DNA from: Vanrija pseudolonga
Taxonomy: Eukaryota > Basidiomycota > Tremellomycetes > Trichosporonales > Trichosporonaceae
Length of the DNA: 64,000 nucleotides
Reading direction: 5' to 3'
Assembly (NCBI RefSeq): GCF_020906515.1
Contig: NC_085849.1
Span: 1,302,001 to 1,366,000, forward strand
The notes under the pieces are model-generated. The model had not been told where the DNA came from, ran no database searches, and worked only from the letters and a program-made list of their open reading frames with translations. Positions 1-10,302 of the stretch are shown one piece after another (the first letter of the stretch is position 1; the number at the start of each line of letters is the position of its first letter). The translations under genes and the position numbers were made by a program.

Positions 1-1734
1 GCGCGACTTGAAACCCTCGAGGTACTGCTGTCAGCTCGGTTTAATCGCAGTCAGCTTACCCTCTTGGCAAACTCGTGGTGCCCTGGCAGTCGGTCCGCCG
101 TCAGCTCGTCGACGTGGTTGCCGAACGTCGGAAGCGGGCACTCGTCGGTCGTCTTGACCATGGTGATGAGCTGGGTTGTTAGCCCGAGTCGCGGTACTGA
201 GCCGAGCCCGGCTTCGCACCCCGGCCTTCGGCCTGGCTGCTCGCACTCACCCTCCGTCCCCACTTGCCAAAGTCCTGCACACTTCCATCGCCCCACTTGA
301 GCTCCTGCATGCCATCGACGATGGGCACGTCGACGTGGTCAAAGTCCTCGGTCACTGTTGGGAGGAAGAAGACGAGGCGGCCGCCCTTGACGAGGAGGTA
401 GCGCGCGAGGTGGATCAGGTCGAGGGTGAGGTCGACAAGCTCGTAGGGCTTGAAGGGGGGGAGGTAGGACTCTTTCCTGCGCGGGGTGAGCGGCGGCGTC
501 GGGCGCACGACGGCACCCCACTTACTGGTGTGCCAGCGATCCGTCGGGCATCACATATGCCTCGTCGCGGAGCACGTTGCGCTTTCGCGTCTCGGACCGT
601 CCTATCCGCTTCGCACCGGCACGCACGCCGTCTGGCGGGTCAGTTCTGCACGAGACACTCAACCCACAAGGAGGATCCGTCACGATCGCGTCCATCCACC
701 CGCCGCGGCGCCACGGCCCCTGTGTCACGTCAAAGTTGACATTGTCGAGGAACTTGTCGCGGACGCCGTACTGCTCTGCCGAGCGGAGGATGCCCGGCGT
801 GATGCCCTTACCCTTGGCTGCGCGTGTCAGTTGCGTGCCTTTCGTCGACGCTCAACTCACCCTTGCCGCGGAACTGGCGCGCGTCAATGTCCGAGCCCAC
901 GACGTACGCGCCCCACATGGCGACGGAGTAGAGGAGCGAGCCGGTACCGACGAACGGGTCGTAGATGATCTTCCCGGGGGCAGGCTGGGAAACAGTTAGT
1001 AGCTGCCTTACAGCCAGTTTTGTGGCCCACGCACCAGCGCCTGCCCGGCCACCAACAGCCCCATCTCAGCCTCCATCGTCGTGTTGCCGTAGAACGTCCT
1101 CTGCTTGACGTCCATGACGTTGAACAGCGGGCGAGCACGGGACACGCCGACGCGGCGACCAAAGTACACCTGGCGGAAGTTTCCGTCGCGGACAAGGCGC
1201 GCCTCGTGCGTGTGGAGCGTGACGAGGTCGTAGTCTTCGAGCGCGACGAACTCGACCTCGGGGTTCGTGAGGTCGATCTTGCCCCGCAGGCCGGTGTACG
1301 CGAACGAGTTGATGACTGCACGTGCGCGCCGGTCAAGCGCGCGGTTGTTCACCCCGTCCACGACCATCTTGAAGGTCACGTCGAGGTCGGGCTCGAAGAG
1401 GTCGAGGCGGGTCTTGAGCTGGTCGTGGAGCTCGTCGTAGGAGGCGCCTTGGGCGTAGAGGCGGTTGGCGGAGCTGCGAGCGAGCGAGCGTCAGCGAGCG
1501 AACGGACATGGGTGAAGGAGAGCTGAACCCCACCCCGACTCACATCACCAGGATCCCGCGGTCCAAGATCCGCTCGACATATTCCTCCTTGTCAACCTCG
1601 ATAACGACGACGCCGCGGCTCAGGTCCTCCGAGACAAACTTGAGCTCAAAGTCGAACAGCTGCGCGATGGACAGCAGCTCGGGGATGCGGAACGAGAGGT
1701 GCTCGAGCGACAGGCGCAGGAAGTACTGCGGCAT
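1..1734 (-). CDS. TRM11: tRNA (guanine10-N2)-methyltransferase catalytic subunit Trm11, 3' end missing
   Basis: Trm11, with Trm112, makes m2G at position 10 of cytosolic tRNAs. The start is the ATG at 1734 (MPQYFLRLSLEHLSFRIPEL), the usual Trm11 N-terminus. The middle carries the THUMP-like region, then motif I (IIYDPFVGTGSLLYSVAMWG), then motif IV, DPPYGVRAGAKR, which only appears after splicing. Introns by GT/AG and frame: 1474-1543, 985-1034 (GTGCGT donor), about 811-854, 632-667, one near 517, one near 222 and one near 24-55. The last exon (YLEGFKSR) runs off the left edge, so the stop codon is not in the window. The intron at 632-667 splits the Tyr codon of the catalytic DPPY. The gene is divergent from the PP2A activator across 216 bp holding two E-boxes. 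Family assignment is firm; the exact acceptor of the last intron is not. Confidence 0.9.
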
Positions 1735-1837
1735 TGTGGTGGGGCGTGGGTGAGGTGGGTGTTGTCGAGGTGGAGTGGTCGCCTGAGCGGCTTCTTGGCC
1801 ACCTCGAACTTTCAACATTCAACATTTCGAGGATAAC

Positions 1838-1853
1838 CACGTGGCGTCACGTG
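1838..1853. promoter_or_regulatory. paired CACGTG E-boxes in the TRM11/PTPA divergent promoter
   Basis: Two CACGTG hexamers start at 1838 and 1848, exactly one helical turn apart (CACGTGGCGTCACGTG). They sit about midway between two divergent start codons (1734 and 1951). CACGTG is the core site of bHLH factors such as Cbf1/USF; that one binds here is inference. The same arrangement recurs at 14739-14754. Confidence 0.55.
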
Positions 1854-1950
1854 ATCTGTCGAGATCGACACTGACGTCGGGCGACGAGGACGAGAGACGA
1901 GAGTCTTGTCGTCGCCCTCTCCTTCAAGACTCACCCCCATCACAACAAGC

Positions 1951-3240
1951 ATGAGCGCACACGTTGGCGGCATGCCCCCACCATCAGCTCCGGCCCCAGC
2001 ACCGCCACCAACAGACGGCATCGAGCTCCCGTCCGACCCGTTCGCCCCCGCGCCCCTCCTGACCACCGAGGCCGGGGTACAGGCGTGGCCCCGTACGCCG
2101 GGCTACCAGGCCTTCAACGGCTGGCTCAAGGCGCGGTGCGGCAGCATAAAGGGGAAAGAGATCATCCCGGGGTCCGACGGCGCGGGAGTGGGTCGCTTTC
2201 ATCTCCAATGCTGACCCGTCACAGCCCATCGGCGTGCTGATGCGCGTGCTCGACGCGCTCGTGGCGCTCGTTGACGAGGTGCCGCCCTTGGAGGAGTCCC
2301 AGCGGTTCGGCAATCGCGCGTTCAGGCGCTACATCGCGCTGGTCGAAGAGGTGGGTTCGTAAACGTGCAAGTCTCACCCGCCAGCGCCTGCCGGCCCTCC
2401 TCGACACCGAGGCCGCAGACCACCCGCTCCCACCGCACCTCCGCGCGCAGATCCTCCCGCTCCTCCTCAACTCGCACGCGTTCGGCCACCCGACACGGCT
2501 GGACTACGGCACGGGCCACGAGCTGGCGTTTGCGCTGGCTTTGTTCTGCTGCGTTGTCTCCGGCTGGGTGGTGGGCGAGGAGGCGCAGGACGAGCTCGTG
2601 CTGCGCGTGTTTCCTCGGTGGGTAGCCAACGTCTCCTCATGGCTCGCTGACCCCCCCCCCCCCCCCCCCGCGCAGATACCTCGACCTCGTGACCAAGCTC
2701 CAGGCGACGTACCGCCTCGAGCCGGCCGGCTCGCACGGCGTCTGGGGCCTCGACGACTACGCTTTCCTGCCGTACCTCTTCGGCTCGGCGCAGCTGCTCG
2801 GCTCGGACGTGACCCCGGCGCAGGCGCTCGTCAACGCAACGAGCACGAGCGGGCCCTTTAACGACCTCTACACGCTCTCCCTGCACCGCATCACGCTGTT
2901 CAAGCGCGGCGCGGGGTTCGCCGAGCATTCGCCGCTGCTGCATAGTCTCTCGACATTGCCATCTTGGGTCAAGCCCCATGGCGGGTTGGTCAAGATGTAT
3001 GCCGCCGAAGTGCTCGGCAAGCGCGTCGTCGTGCAGGGCTTGTGGGTTGGCGGGTGGGCTTGGGGCGCGGAGAAGCCTCATTTCGTGGGCGAGGATAAGA
3101 AGGGCGTCGCGACGGTGGCACCGTCGACCACGGCCCAGACCACTGCTGCCCCGTGGGCCGCGACTGCTCGGCCTGACACGCGGGCGGACGCCGCCCGCGC
3201 CGCTAACGCGTCCTGGGGCGCCATTCCGCAGAGGAGGTAG
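1951..3240 (+). CDS. RRD2: PP2A phosphatase activator (PTPA; Rrd1/Rrd2 family peptidyl-prolyl isomerase)
   Basis: PTPA proteins activate the catalytic subunit of PP2A and have proline isomerase activity. Four exons join cleanly: 1951-2187, 2225-2350, 2385-2617 and 2676-3240, giving 386 aa. After a Pro/Ala-rich leader of about 45 residues come family signatures: TPGYQAFNGWL, FGNRAFRRYIALVEE, LDYGTGHELAF, GSHGVWGLDDYAFLPYLFGS, and GLVKMYAAEVLGKRVVVQ. The C-terminal 50 residues are Thr/Ala-rich. The third intron holds a run of 19 C as its polypyrimidine tract. It converges on TBCD with only 60 bp between stop codons, so the 3' UTRs probably overlap. Choosing Rrd1 or Rrd2 is not possible from sequence alone; the symbol is tentative. 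Confidence 0.9.
2651..2669. repeat. 19-nt poly-C tract inside an intron
   Basis: A pure run of 19 C sits 6 nt before the acceptor AG of the PTPA intron at 2618-2675, standing in for the usual mixed pyrimidine tract. Runs like this are slippage-prone, so the exact length may differ between isolates or be a sequencing artefact. Confidence 0.9.
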
Positions 3241-3300
3241 CGTAGACGACAATATACAGTAGATGGCATTATGTATGTACTTCTAGGCCATGTCTAGATC

Positions 3301-6300
3301 CTAACTCCGGGCGAGATGCTCTCTGACAAGCTGGACGACGCGCGGCGCCTCGTCGACGCCGTCGGGCGCCGTCCACTCGGTCTCGAGGATGACCTCCTCC
3401 AGCTCCTCGTCAATGTCGCCGTCGGTCGTGAGTGTCGTGTAGAGCGCCTCGCTCGTGAGCATGCGGATCTGGGTTGTTAGCGTGGCTGTTGCAGGGGACA
3501 ACCTCAGCCTTACCCTCGGGAAGCGGTGCGCGAGGAAGGGGAGGAGCGCGTCGGCCGCCTTGGCGCGCACACCGTCAAATGGCAGGACAAGACTCGCGAC
3601 GACGACACGCATCGCCGCTGTCAAACGGTCGATTGACTTGATCTGCGACGCACCGCGCGCGGCGAGGGCCAGTGCCCGCGAGTACAGCGCTGGTACCGGC
3701 ACCACCTCGTGAGACTGCGACGCTGGCCAGGTGGCGATGCCCGCGTCGAACAGCCGCCCGATGGTCGTTAGTGCCGGCACGGCGATGCGGTTCGAGCTAA
3801 AGTTGTTGGCGAGGAGCGAGACAATATCGCCCAACACGCCGTCGAGAAGCGCCGAGTCGGCGGGTCCAAGGTCTCTCAGCCATTTAAGGAGCGCCGCGCA
3901 GGAGCGTTCCGTCTGGTGTGTCAGCTGGCGAGCCACAGCGCACCTCAGCGGTACTCACCGATGACACGCTACCGCCTGCACTCTGGAGAATGCCAGATAC
4001 AGCGGCGGGGCGGTATCGTGTGCGGAAGACCTCCAGACCAGCGCTGAACCACTGATCTGTGTGACGAGGGTCTGTGGGCGGCGGAGCCGTGGCAAAGACA
4101 TTCGCGCCAGGCCAGTCCCACACCTGATCCGCCTTGGCCTCGAGGAGCACAGCCCACGTCGTAGTCGACGCATCACGCACGACCTGGAGCTTCTCCAGCG
4201 CCTGCTTGACGATACCCGAGATAGCAGCATCAAACAGCTCCTGCGAGACGAGGTCTGCGGGTGTGGCGGCCGAGGCAGCGCCACCAATCACCCGACCCAG
4301 CGCCAGCACCGCCGCTGTGCGCACCCATGAGCCGACGTCGCCTCGCTGATCCGTCGTGTAGTCGTCTAACGCCGCCACGAGTGCCTGAGCGACGCTGGTG
4401 GTGCCCTCGGGCCGGAGCAGGAGGGTGCCGTCCGGATCCCGCTGGCACGAGAGGTCGGCAAGCGAGCGGACGGCGTTGCGTTTTGTCTCGACGTCGGACT
4501 GGCAGGTCAGCAACATACGGGAGTATCAACCTACCTTGGCTTCAGGGGCCAGCAGTCCCAGCAACGCGGCCAGTGGAGCCTCAGCCGCCACATGCGACTT
4601 GTACTGGAAGTGTCCGAGGCACAGCGCCGCAGCCTGCCGCTGTGCCGCACGAGCAGACTTCAACTCGTCGATCGACTTGAGCACTTGGGGAGTGGCATCG
4701 CGGACCTCGCTGAGGCGTTGACACGCGTCTGCCAGAGCCTCGTGCACAGGCGCTTCTCGCCGGCGGGTGGCAGCCTCAAAGAAGCGCGGCACAGGCGCGA
4801 GGTCAACCGTCGGCGTGAGCGTTGCCGCGATGAGCTCGCACCCGGCCGTGATGATGTCCGCGGCGTCGGTGGACAGGAGCGCAGCGGCGCGAACAGCATC
4901 GAGAGACGCCAGCAGCTGCGTGGGTCAGCGAGGTAGGGTTCAGCTCACCCACTTTTGCCTTCGTCGCGTCGCCCGTGAGCGAGGCAATCTGCGTCAGTGC
5001 CGCGAGCGCGCCATGCGCGCTGCACGAGTCGAGGCTCGGCACCTGTGCCAGCTCGCGCGTGATCGAGTCGGACACCTCGTCGGGCGACGACAGCGCCAGG
5101 ATCGCCTTGAGGGCCGCCGCGCCGGCCGTGCGCATCGCGATATCCCAGTGCCGCAGGGTTATGTTGTGCAGGAACTCGCGCATCGCGGCGCGGTACACCG
5201 CGTGCTCGGCGACCGCGGGCGCAGCGACCGTGAACGCCTTGCGGCGCACGCTGACCGAGTAGAAGTCGGTCTTGGCGAGCACGTCAATGCCGGCGGGGTA
5301 CAGCCCCAGCCGGCCAACGCCCTCCTGGAACGCGGCGGACGCGGCGCGGCGCACGCCGACCTCGCGGTCGAACACCGCCACGCAGACCAGACTCGTCGCG
5401 ATCTTGTCCGCGGCGGCGGACAGCTGCTCCGGCGGGCTCGCGCGTGAGAGCGACCACAGAACGTACGACGCCGCGTCGCGCACATTCGACCCGATGGAAT
5501 GCGACGCGCGGCGCAGGTCAAACGTGAGCGCCTTGACGACCCACGGCGTGACCTCTGCCACTGCGTCGGCGTCCAGCAGGCCGCGGCGCGCGAGCTCAGC
5601 GACAGCAAGACAAACACCGTGCCAGCGCGCTTCGCCGCGCGTCGCTTCCGACCCGCCGAGGCCCATCGCGCCGCCCGACGCAGTACTGCCTCCAGGGTCA
5701 ACAACGGTCCCGAACGCCGTCTCGACGACGGGCTCGTCGTCCGTGCCGGCGAACAAGCCTATCGTTGCGAGCACGATCTGGTCCGACAGCTCGGGCGGGA
5801 GCAGCGCCGAGATGCGCCCGAGATACTTTGCGCTCGAGTAGCGCACGATCGTGTCCCGGTCCCCGAGGCCAGACATGAGGTCGTCGAGCTGCTCCTCAAT
5901 CCCGTCGGGCAGCTCGGCGTCGGCGTCGTGCCGGAGCCCGCGGCCGAGGCGCGCGAGCCACCACCGCCCGCGGGCCTTGACTGCCAGCTTGCGGATGAGC
6001 CCGGAGGACTGGGACGTGCGCCCGCCGGCCAGGTGGGGGACGAGGATGTCGTTTAGGAACGCCGCCTGCGCGGGGAGGTGGCGCTCGTCCGCCATGCCCG
6101 GGAGGAGGGCGAGCAGGGTGAGCAGCGACGCGACGAGGTTGGCCTCTGCCTCGCGCTCGCCCTCGCGCAGCTCGGCGGCCGCCCAGTCAAAGAACCCCTG
6201 CAGGCCGTGCACTGCGTCTTCTCGCGCGAACAGGCGCGCAAGCACCAGCGCGGCGTACCCGCCCTCGCGGCCTGGTCGGTGGAGGAGCGGGAGGGCGAGC

Positions 6301-7036
6301 AGCGTGACGCGCACGGCGAGGTCCGGCGTGGGCTGCGAGAAGAGGCGCGCGTGCGTCGGGATGTCGAGCCGCGTCGGGGTCGACTCGTCCGACAGCGCAG
6401 AGAGGGAGAAGGGCACGGTGAGGAGGAGCGCGAGCCACAGGAGGAGGACGGCGCGCAGCTCCCAGTCGTCCGTGTCGGCGGCGGCGTCCGACGGCCTCGG
6501 GGACGAAGGCGCCGACAGCACGTCGATGAGCACCCCGAGGTGCACGATCGAGCTGGGAAAGTGCGGCACTGGGGCTGGTCAGCTGGCTAGCTCGGCAACG
6601 CGCACGCACCGACCGCCTTCCACCCGCGGACCTTGACGACCCAGTTGACCAGTCTGCCGACGCGAGCCAGCCGTGCGCCGTTCGCGGCCGCTTTCGAGCC
6701 GAGGGCCGAGGCCAGGGCGACCATGAGTGGGGGGACTATGCTGTCCAGCGCTGGGTCGAGCAGGCCGGGCATGGGGAGGTAGTAGTCGAGCTGGGCGGGG
6801 TTGAGTACGTACGCATCTCATGTAGAGGGAGGAGGGGACGAGATGAGAGGGGAGGGCGGACTCACGATCGCGCCGAGCGAGTTGACCAGCCGTACCTCGG
6901 CGTCGTCCTCGCTTGCGCTCGGCGTACCCCCCACGTCGATCGCAAGAAAGCGCGCGAGCTGCGCCTCGAACTCTGCCCTATGAGCAAAGTGCGAGTAGGT
7001 CGGGTCTGCGTCGTCCTCTATTGGCGGGTTGGACAT
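3301..7036 (-). CDS. CIN1: tubulin-folding cofactor D (Cin1/Alp1/TBCD)
   Basis: Cofactor D captures beta-tubulin and works with cofactors C and E in alpha/beta heterodimer assembly in the cytosol. The ATG at 7036 begins MSNPPIEDDADPTYSHFAHR; the stop is at 3301-3303. About 1,100 aa after splicing, close to S. pombe Alp1. It is an all-helical HEAT/ARM protein. Clear signatures are RDTIVRYSSAKYLGRISALL, WHGVCLAVAELARRGLL, then VKALTFDLRRASHSIGSNVR, and VGVRRAASAAFQEGVGRLG. Several short introns are visible, including one of 45 nt (3469-3513) that is a multiple of three and stop-free, so unspliced translation would just add 15 residues. Its 5' end is 245 bp from the stop of the next minus-strand gene. 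Exon borders in the C-terminal third are less certain than the family. Confidence 0.9.
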
Positions 7037-7281
7037 TGTGATGGGGTGAAAGAGTTGACAAGCAAGGAGTGGTCGATTGAAACGCGAAACTCTCTCGGTT
7101 GGTCTGCCTCCACCTCGCGCCGCGTCGTGTCAGACTGGCTTGCTGGCTGGCGGCTCCTGCACCACCACCAGGTGGCACCACCATCATATCGTGATCTCAT
7201 GGATGATACAACGTGTCTACTCTACATCTACTGGATGACGACACGTCCAGCTCATGCTCAATCTAATGCCTCATGCTATTA

Positions 7282-9582
7282 CTAGTCCTCCTCCATTGCA
7301 TTCTCCAGCAGCGTCTCAGTGTCCTCGGCCTCTTCCGCCTCGCGCTCCTCCGCCACACCCATGCCCGCGGCTGTGAGCGAGAGGAAGCCGATCCCTCCGA
7401 GGCTGGGCGGCGCAGCGCCAGGCGCGCTCGCGGCGTTGACTGCGGCCGACGCGCCTGGTCCGGTGGGGATGAAGGGGCCGCCTAATGGCCTGCTTGGACC
7501 AGTCAAGCCGCCGTTCCCGAGCGAAGACGACAGCACGCCCGACGTGCTGCCGATGCTCAGCGCCGGCGACGCCGCGCGCGACCGCGAGCTCATGGGTCGC
7601 GTGTACGGGTGGGGGTGGGCCGACTTGACGGGCCGCCCCAGATTCAGGTAGCCTGGCGAGCCCAGTGCCAGGGCTGAGCCAACGTGCGGCGCGTGACTCG
7701 GCGAGCTCGGTATCGGGATGGCCGTCGGCTTGGAGGGCGACAGCGCAACGTTCTGAAATGGCGATGGCGATGACCCGCGAGGCCGCTTGTACGGGTCGAA
7801 CCGGTCCTCTGCGGCCGCTGGTGGGATTAGTGACTGATGCTCAAAGTAGAGCTTACCCTTTCGCTTGCCGCTTCTGATCGGGACGGGGTCGCGGTACTGC
7901 ATCATGCCCGGGCTGGCAAGGCTCATGGCGCTTGGGCTCGCCCCGAGCTCGGACTTTTCCGCTGTAGGCGAGCCCAACGGCGTGCCTCCTCCTCCGCCGC
8001 CACCCATGGCTAAGCCACCAAATGCTGTCGGTAACTGGAGGCCCATTCCGGGTGATGCGCCAACAACAATGTTGAGCCGTGCCGACTTTGGCGCTTGGCC
8101 CTGCCATTGAGACCCGGGAGTGACTGTGCCCGGTGTAGGTCCGCTGTCGCTTGAGAATCCATTGGGGTTGGGGGTCATAGATCCCGGAGCCGCAGATCCA
8201 GCTCTCATTCCAGCTGGTGTACTCTTACCAGAATCTGATCGTCCAGGCCACGCGCTGCTGCTTCCGCTCGAAGCCGGGCGGTCGAGGTCCATGACGCTTG
8301 CAAACGCCGAGTTGACTGCCCCGGCCGCCGCGGACGGCGTAGGCCAGGACGGCTCGTCGTCCATCATGTCGTCCGAGTCCGAGTCGCTCGACGCCGCACG
8401 CCACCTCGCACCAAGACTGAGGCGCCGCCGTGGAATATCATCATCGTCATCGTCATCGCCACCGACCATTTCAGGAAACCTTCCTCGGGAGCCCCGTGTG
8501 TTCCGCCGTTGTCTTGGTGTAAGGGGAAGTGCAGAAGGATGCGACGTGATTAAGCGTTGGAGGCGCGCTTCCGAGCGCATCTCGTGTTCCAGCGGGGCCG
8601 ACTCGGAGATAAGAGTTGCCAGGAGGGCGCCGTGGAGTGGTCTGCCTGGGAAGCGCGACTTGGTCCCCGACGAAGATGACTCGGCGTCCTCGTCCCCGCC
8701 GAGCACGTTCGACTTGCCGCCAATCGTGCGGCGGCGCTGCAAGTGACCTGGCAACCACCTCGGCGGCGAGCTCATCTCGGAGACGTCCATTCCCGAGTCG
8801 CACGCGTCGGCGCTGCGGCCTGTCGATAATGGCACGGGCGAGTTGCTCGTCTTGAGCCCCTCGATTGGAATGGGCGGCGCAGATGACACACGCTCGACAG
8901 GGGCGCCGGTGATAGCTGTGAATGGCGCGACGCTTGTGCCCCAGCGCGGCAGTGGCTGCAGTGCTGGCGGCGAGCCGATGTGGTGGTGCCCTTGCCCAAA
9001 GGACCCCGCGCCCTGGTGCTGCTGATGCGAAATGGACGTGCTCATTGCCGGCGAGTTTGAGCCGCTCGACAGGCTTGGCACATCCGACCCAAAGGCGGCG
9101 GTGGGCGAGGGCTGATCATCACTGCGTGGGCCCATGGCGTCGTTCTGGTTGGTTGGTGCCAGCGATAGCAACGACGGGCGGCGGAGGCGGCGAGTCGGGC
9201 CTGGTGATGTTGGGCTCACGGCCGTCGATGAGCCAGAGGAATGCGAGAGAGAATGAGAGTGTGAATGACCGTGGGCGTGGTTGCTGTTGAGCGTGTGTGG
9301 ATGGGGCTGGCTACTGAGCGATTGAGAATGCGAGTGCGAGTGCGTGTGGTTGCCGCCAAACAGTCCCATCCCGCCGCCAGCGGTCCCACTTGGCCCGGGG
9401 GCGCCGTTGCTGCTGCTGTTTGACGAGCCGAGGCCAAAGGCTCCCGAGCTGGCTGCGAAGCGGAGCGGGGAAGCCGGCGTGCTGGTCGCAAAGGCAGGTG
9501 GGGGTTGGGCGGCTTGGTGCAAGTGGCCAGAGGAGCGCCCGTCGTCGTCATTGTTGACGAATGACGAGAAGGCGCCGCTCAT
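7282..9582 (-). CDS. large intrinsically disordered protein of unknown function
   Basis: I do not recognise a family. The first ATG in good context is at 9582 (MSGAFSSFVNNDDDG); the frame is open for another 41 codons upstream but without ATG. The product, about 765 aa unspliced, is Ser/Pro/Gly/His-rich with repeats of the HSHSHS type near residues 70-100, an acidic Asp run (DDDDDDD), and short more conserved-looking islands: GALLATLISESAPLEHEMRS, SEARLQRLITSHPSALPLTP and EDRFDPYKRPRGSSP. The last two regions and the KRKG basic patch suggest a nuclear regulatory protein, but that is inference. A 39-nt stop-free segment at 7818-7856 has donor GTAAGC, branch CACTAAT and acceptor CAG and is probably an intron; splicing removes 13 residues. 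It shares a 720-bp divergent promoter with GYP1. Confidence 0.75.
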   Translation of the reverse strand: MSGAFSSFVNNDDDGRSSGHLHQAAQPPPAFATSTPASPLRFAASSGAFGLGSSNSSSNGAPGPSGTAGGGMGLFGGNHTHSHSHSQSLSSQPHPHTLNSNHAHGHSHSHSLSHSSGSSTAVSPTSPGPTRRLRRPSLLSLAPTNQNDAMGPRSDDQPSPTAAFGSDVPSLSSGSNSPAMSTSISHQQHQGAGSFGQGHHHIGSPPALQPLPRWGTSVAPFTAITGAPVERVSSAPPIPIEGLKTSNSPVPLSTGRSADACDSGMDVSEMSSPPRWLPGHLQRRRTIGGKSNVLGGDEDAESSSSGTKSRFPGRPLHGALLATLISESAPLEHEMRSEARLQRLITSHPSALPLTPRQRRNTRGSRGRFPEMVGGDDDDDDDIPRRRLSLGARWRAASSDSDSDDMMDDEPSWPTPSAAAGAVNSAFASVMDLDRPASSGSSSAWPGRSDSGKSTPAGMRAGSAAPGSMTPNPNGFSSDSGPTPGTVTPGSQWQGQAPKSARLNIVVGASPGMGLQLPTAFGGLAMGGGGGGGTPLGSPTAEKSELGASPSAMSLASPGMMQYRDPVPIRSGKRKGKLYFEHQSLIPPAAAEDRFDPYKRPRGSSPSPFQNVALSPSKPTAIPIPSSPSHAPHVGSALALGSPGYLNLGRPVKSAHPHPYTRPMSSRSRAASPALSIGSTSGVLSSSLGNGGLTGPSRPLGGPFIPTGPGASAAVNAASAPGAAPPSLGGIGFLSLTAAGMGVAEEREAEEAEDTETLLENAMEED

Positions 9583-10036
9583 CGTGGCCTTGACGTTTCC
9601 CGGGGAGACTAGGGAGGTGGCAAGCGTCGCGGCGGCGGTGGGAGGGGGGGTGGCGAGGTGCGCAGTGCACCCGAGCGGCGAGTGGGCCCCGGTCTGTGCT
9701 TGCAAGAGGGGTGCAAAAGGACGTGGAAGTTGTCAGTTGTTGGAAAGAGGGAGGTTATGGGCAAGGTGTGGGACGGGTCGTTGTCATGGCGGGATTGAGG
9801 AGGGTCTGGGGTGGAGGTGAGGGTGACTCGGGTCGTCACGAGCAGGTGTGATGCTGCTGGGCGGGCCAAGACAATTGTTGTTGCAGGCGTCGTTGAGCGC
9901 CCTATTTAAAATCGATTCTGACAGATTGCTGCACAATGCCAACAAGAGTAGTGATGATGATGAGAAGAGTGAAGAATGTGTGCGTGTGAGCGAGGGAGAT
10001 GTCTCAGTGAGACATTGCCTGCCTGGCTGGAGTCGG

Positions 10037-10060
10037 CTGCCTGCCTGCCTGCCTGCCTGC
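10037..10060. repeat. (CTGC)6 tetranucleotide microsatellite
   Basis: Six perfect CTGC units in the leader region between two divergent genes, flanked by degenerate copies (CTGG) on both sides. Confidence 0.9.
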
Positions 10061-10219
10061 CTGGTGGACACTCTCACTCCACTGTGGATCCACTTGCACT
10101 TGGCACTAGACCACCACCGAGCCACCTTCCAGCAAAACACGCCTCACAATCAACCTCGACCCCCATCGCACTCTCATCAACAATCACTCACTGCATCAAT
10201 CACACACACGACAGCATCC

Positions 10220-10268
10220 CTCCCCATCCTTCCCCATCCTTCCCCATCCCCCCCATCCTCCCCCATCC
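10220..10268. repeat. imperfect decamer array, unit TCCCCATCCT
   Basis: About five units of a pyrimidine-rich decamer lie 35-80 bp before the GYP1 start codon; later units are changed to CCCCCATCCTCC. Position suggests a 5' UTR or core promoter pyrimidine tract. Confidence 0.75.
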
Positions 10269-10302
10269 ATAGCTCACTGCCCATGCTCAGAACAAAGCAG
10301 GC

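Larger units (their letters stand above)
9583..10302. other. divergent intergenic region with microsatellites
   Basis: The 720 bp between the disordered-protein gene and GYP1 has no convincing ORF. It contains AT-rich CTATTTAAAA near 9900, a tetranucleotide array at 10037-10060 and a decamer array at about 10220-10268 just before the GYP1 start. The plus-strand half is CA/CT-rich, as is usual for fungal 5' leaders. Confidence 0.7.

Noticed and set aside
7282-9705. Start of the disordered protein at 9705
   Set aside because: The codon there is TTG; the first ATG in the frame is at 9582 with a good context.
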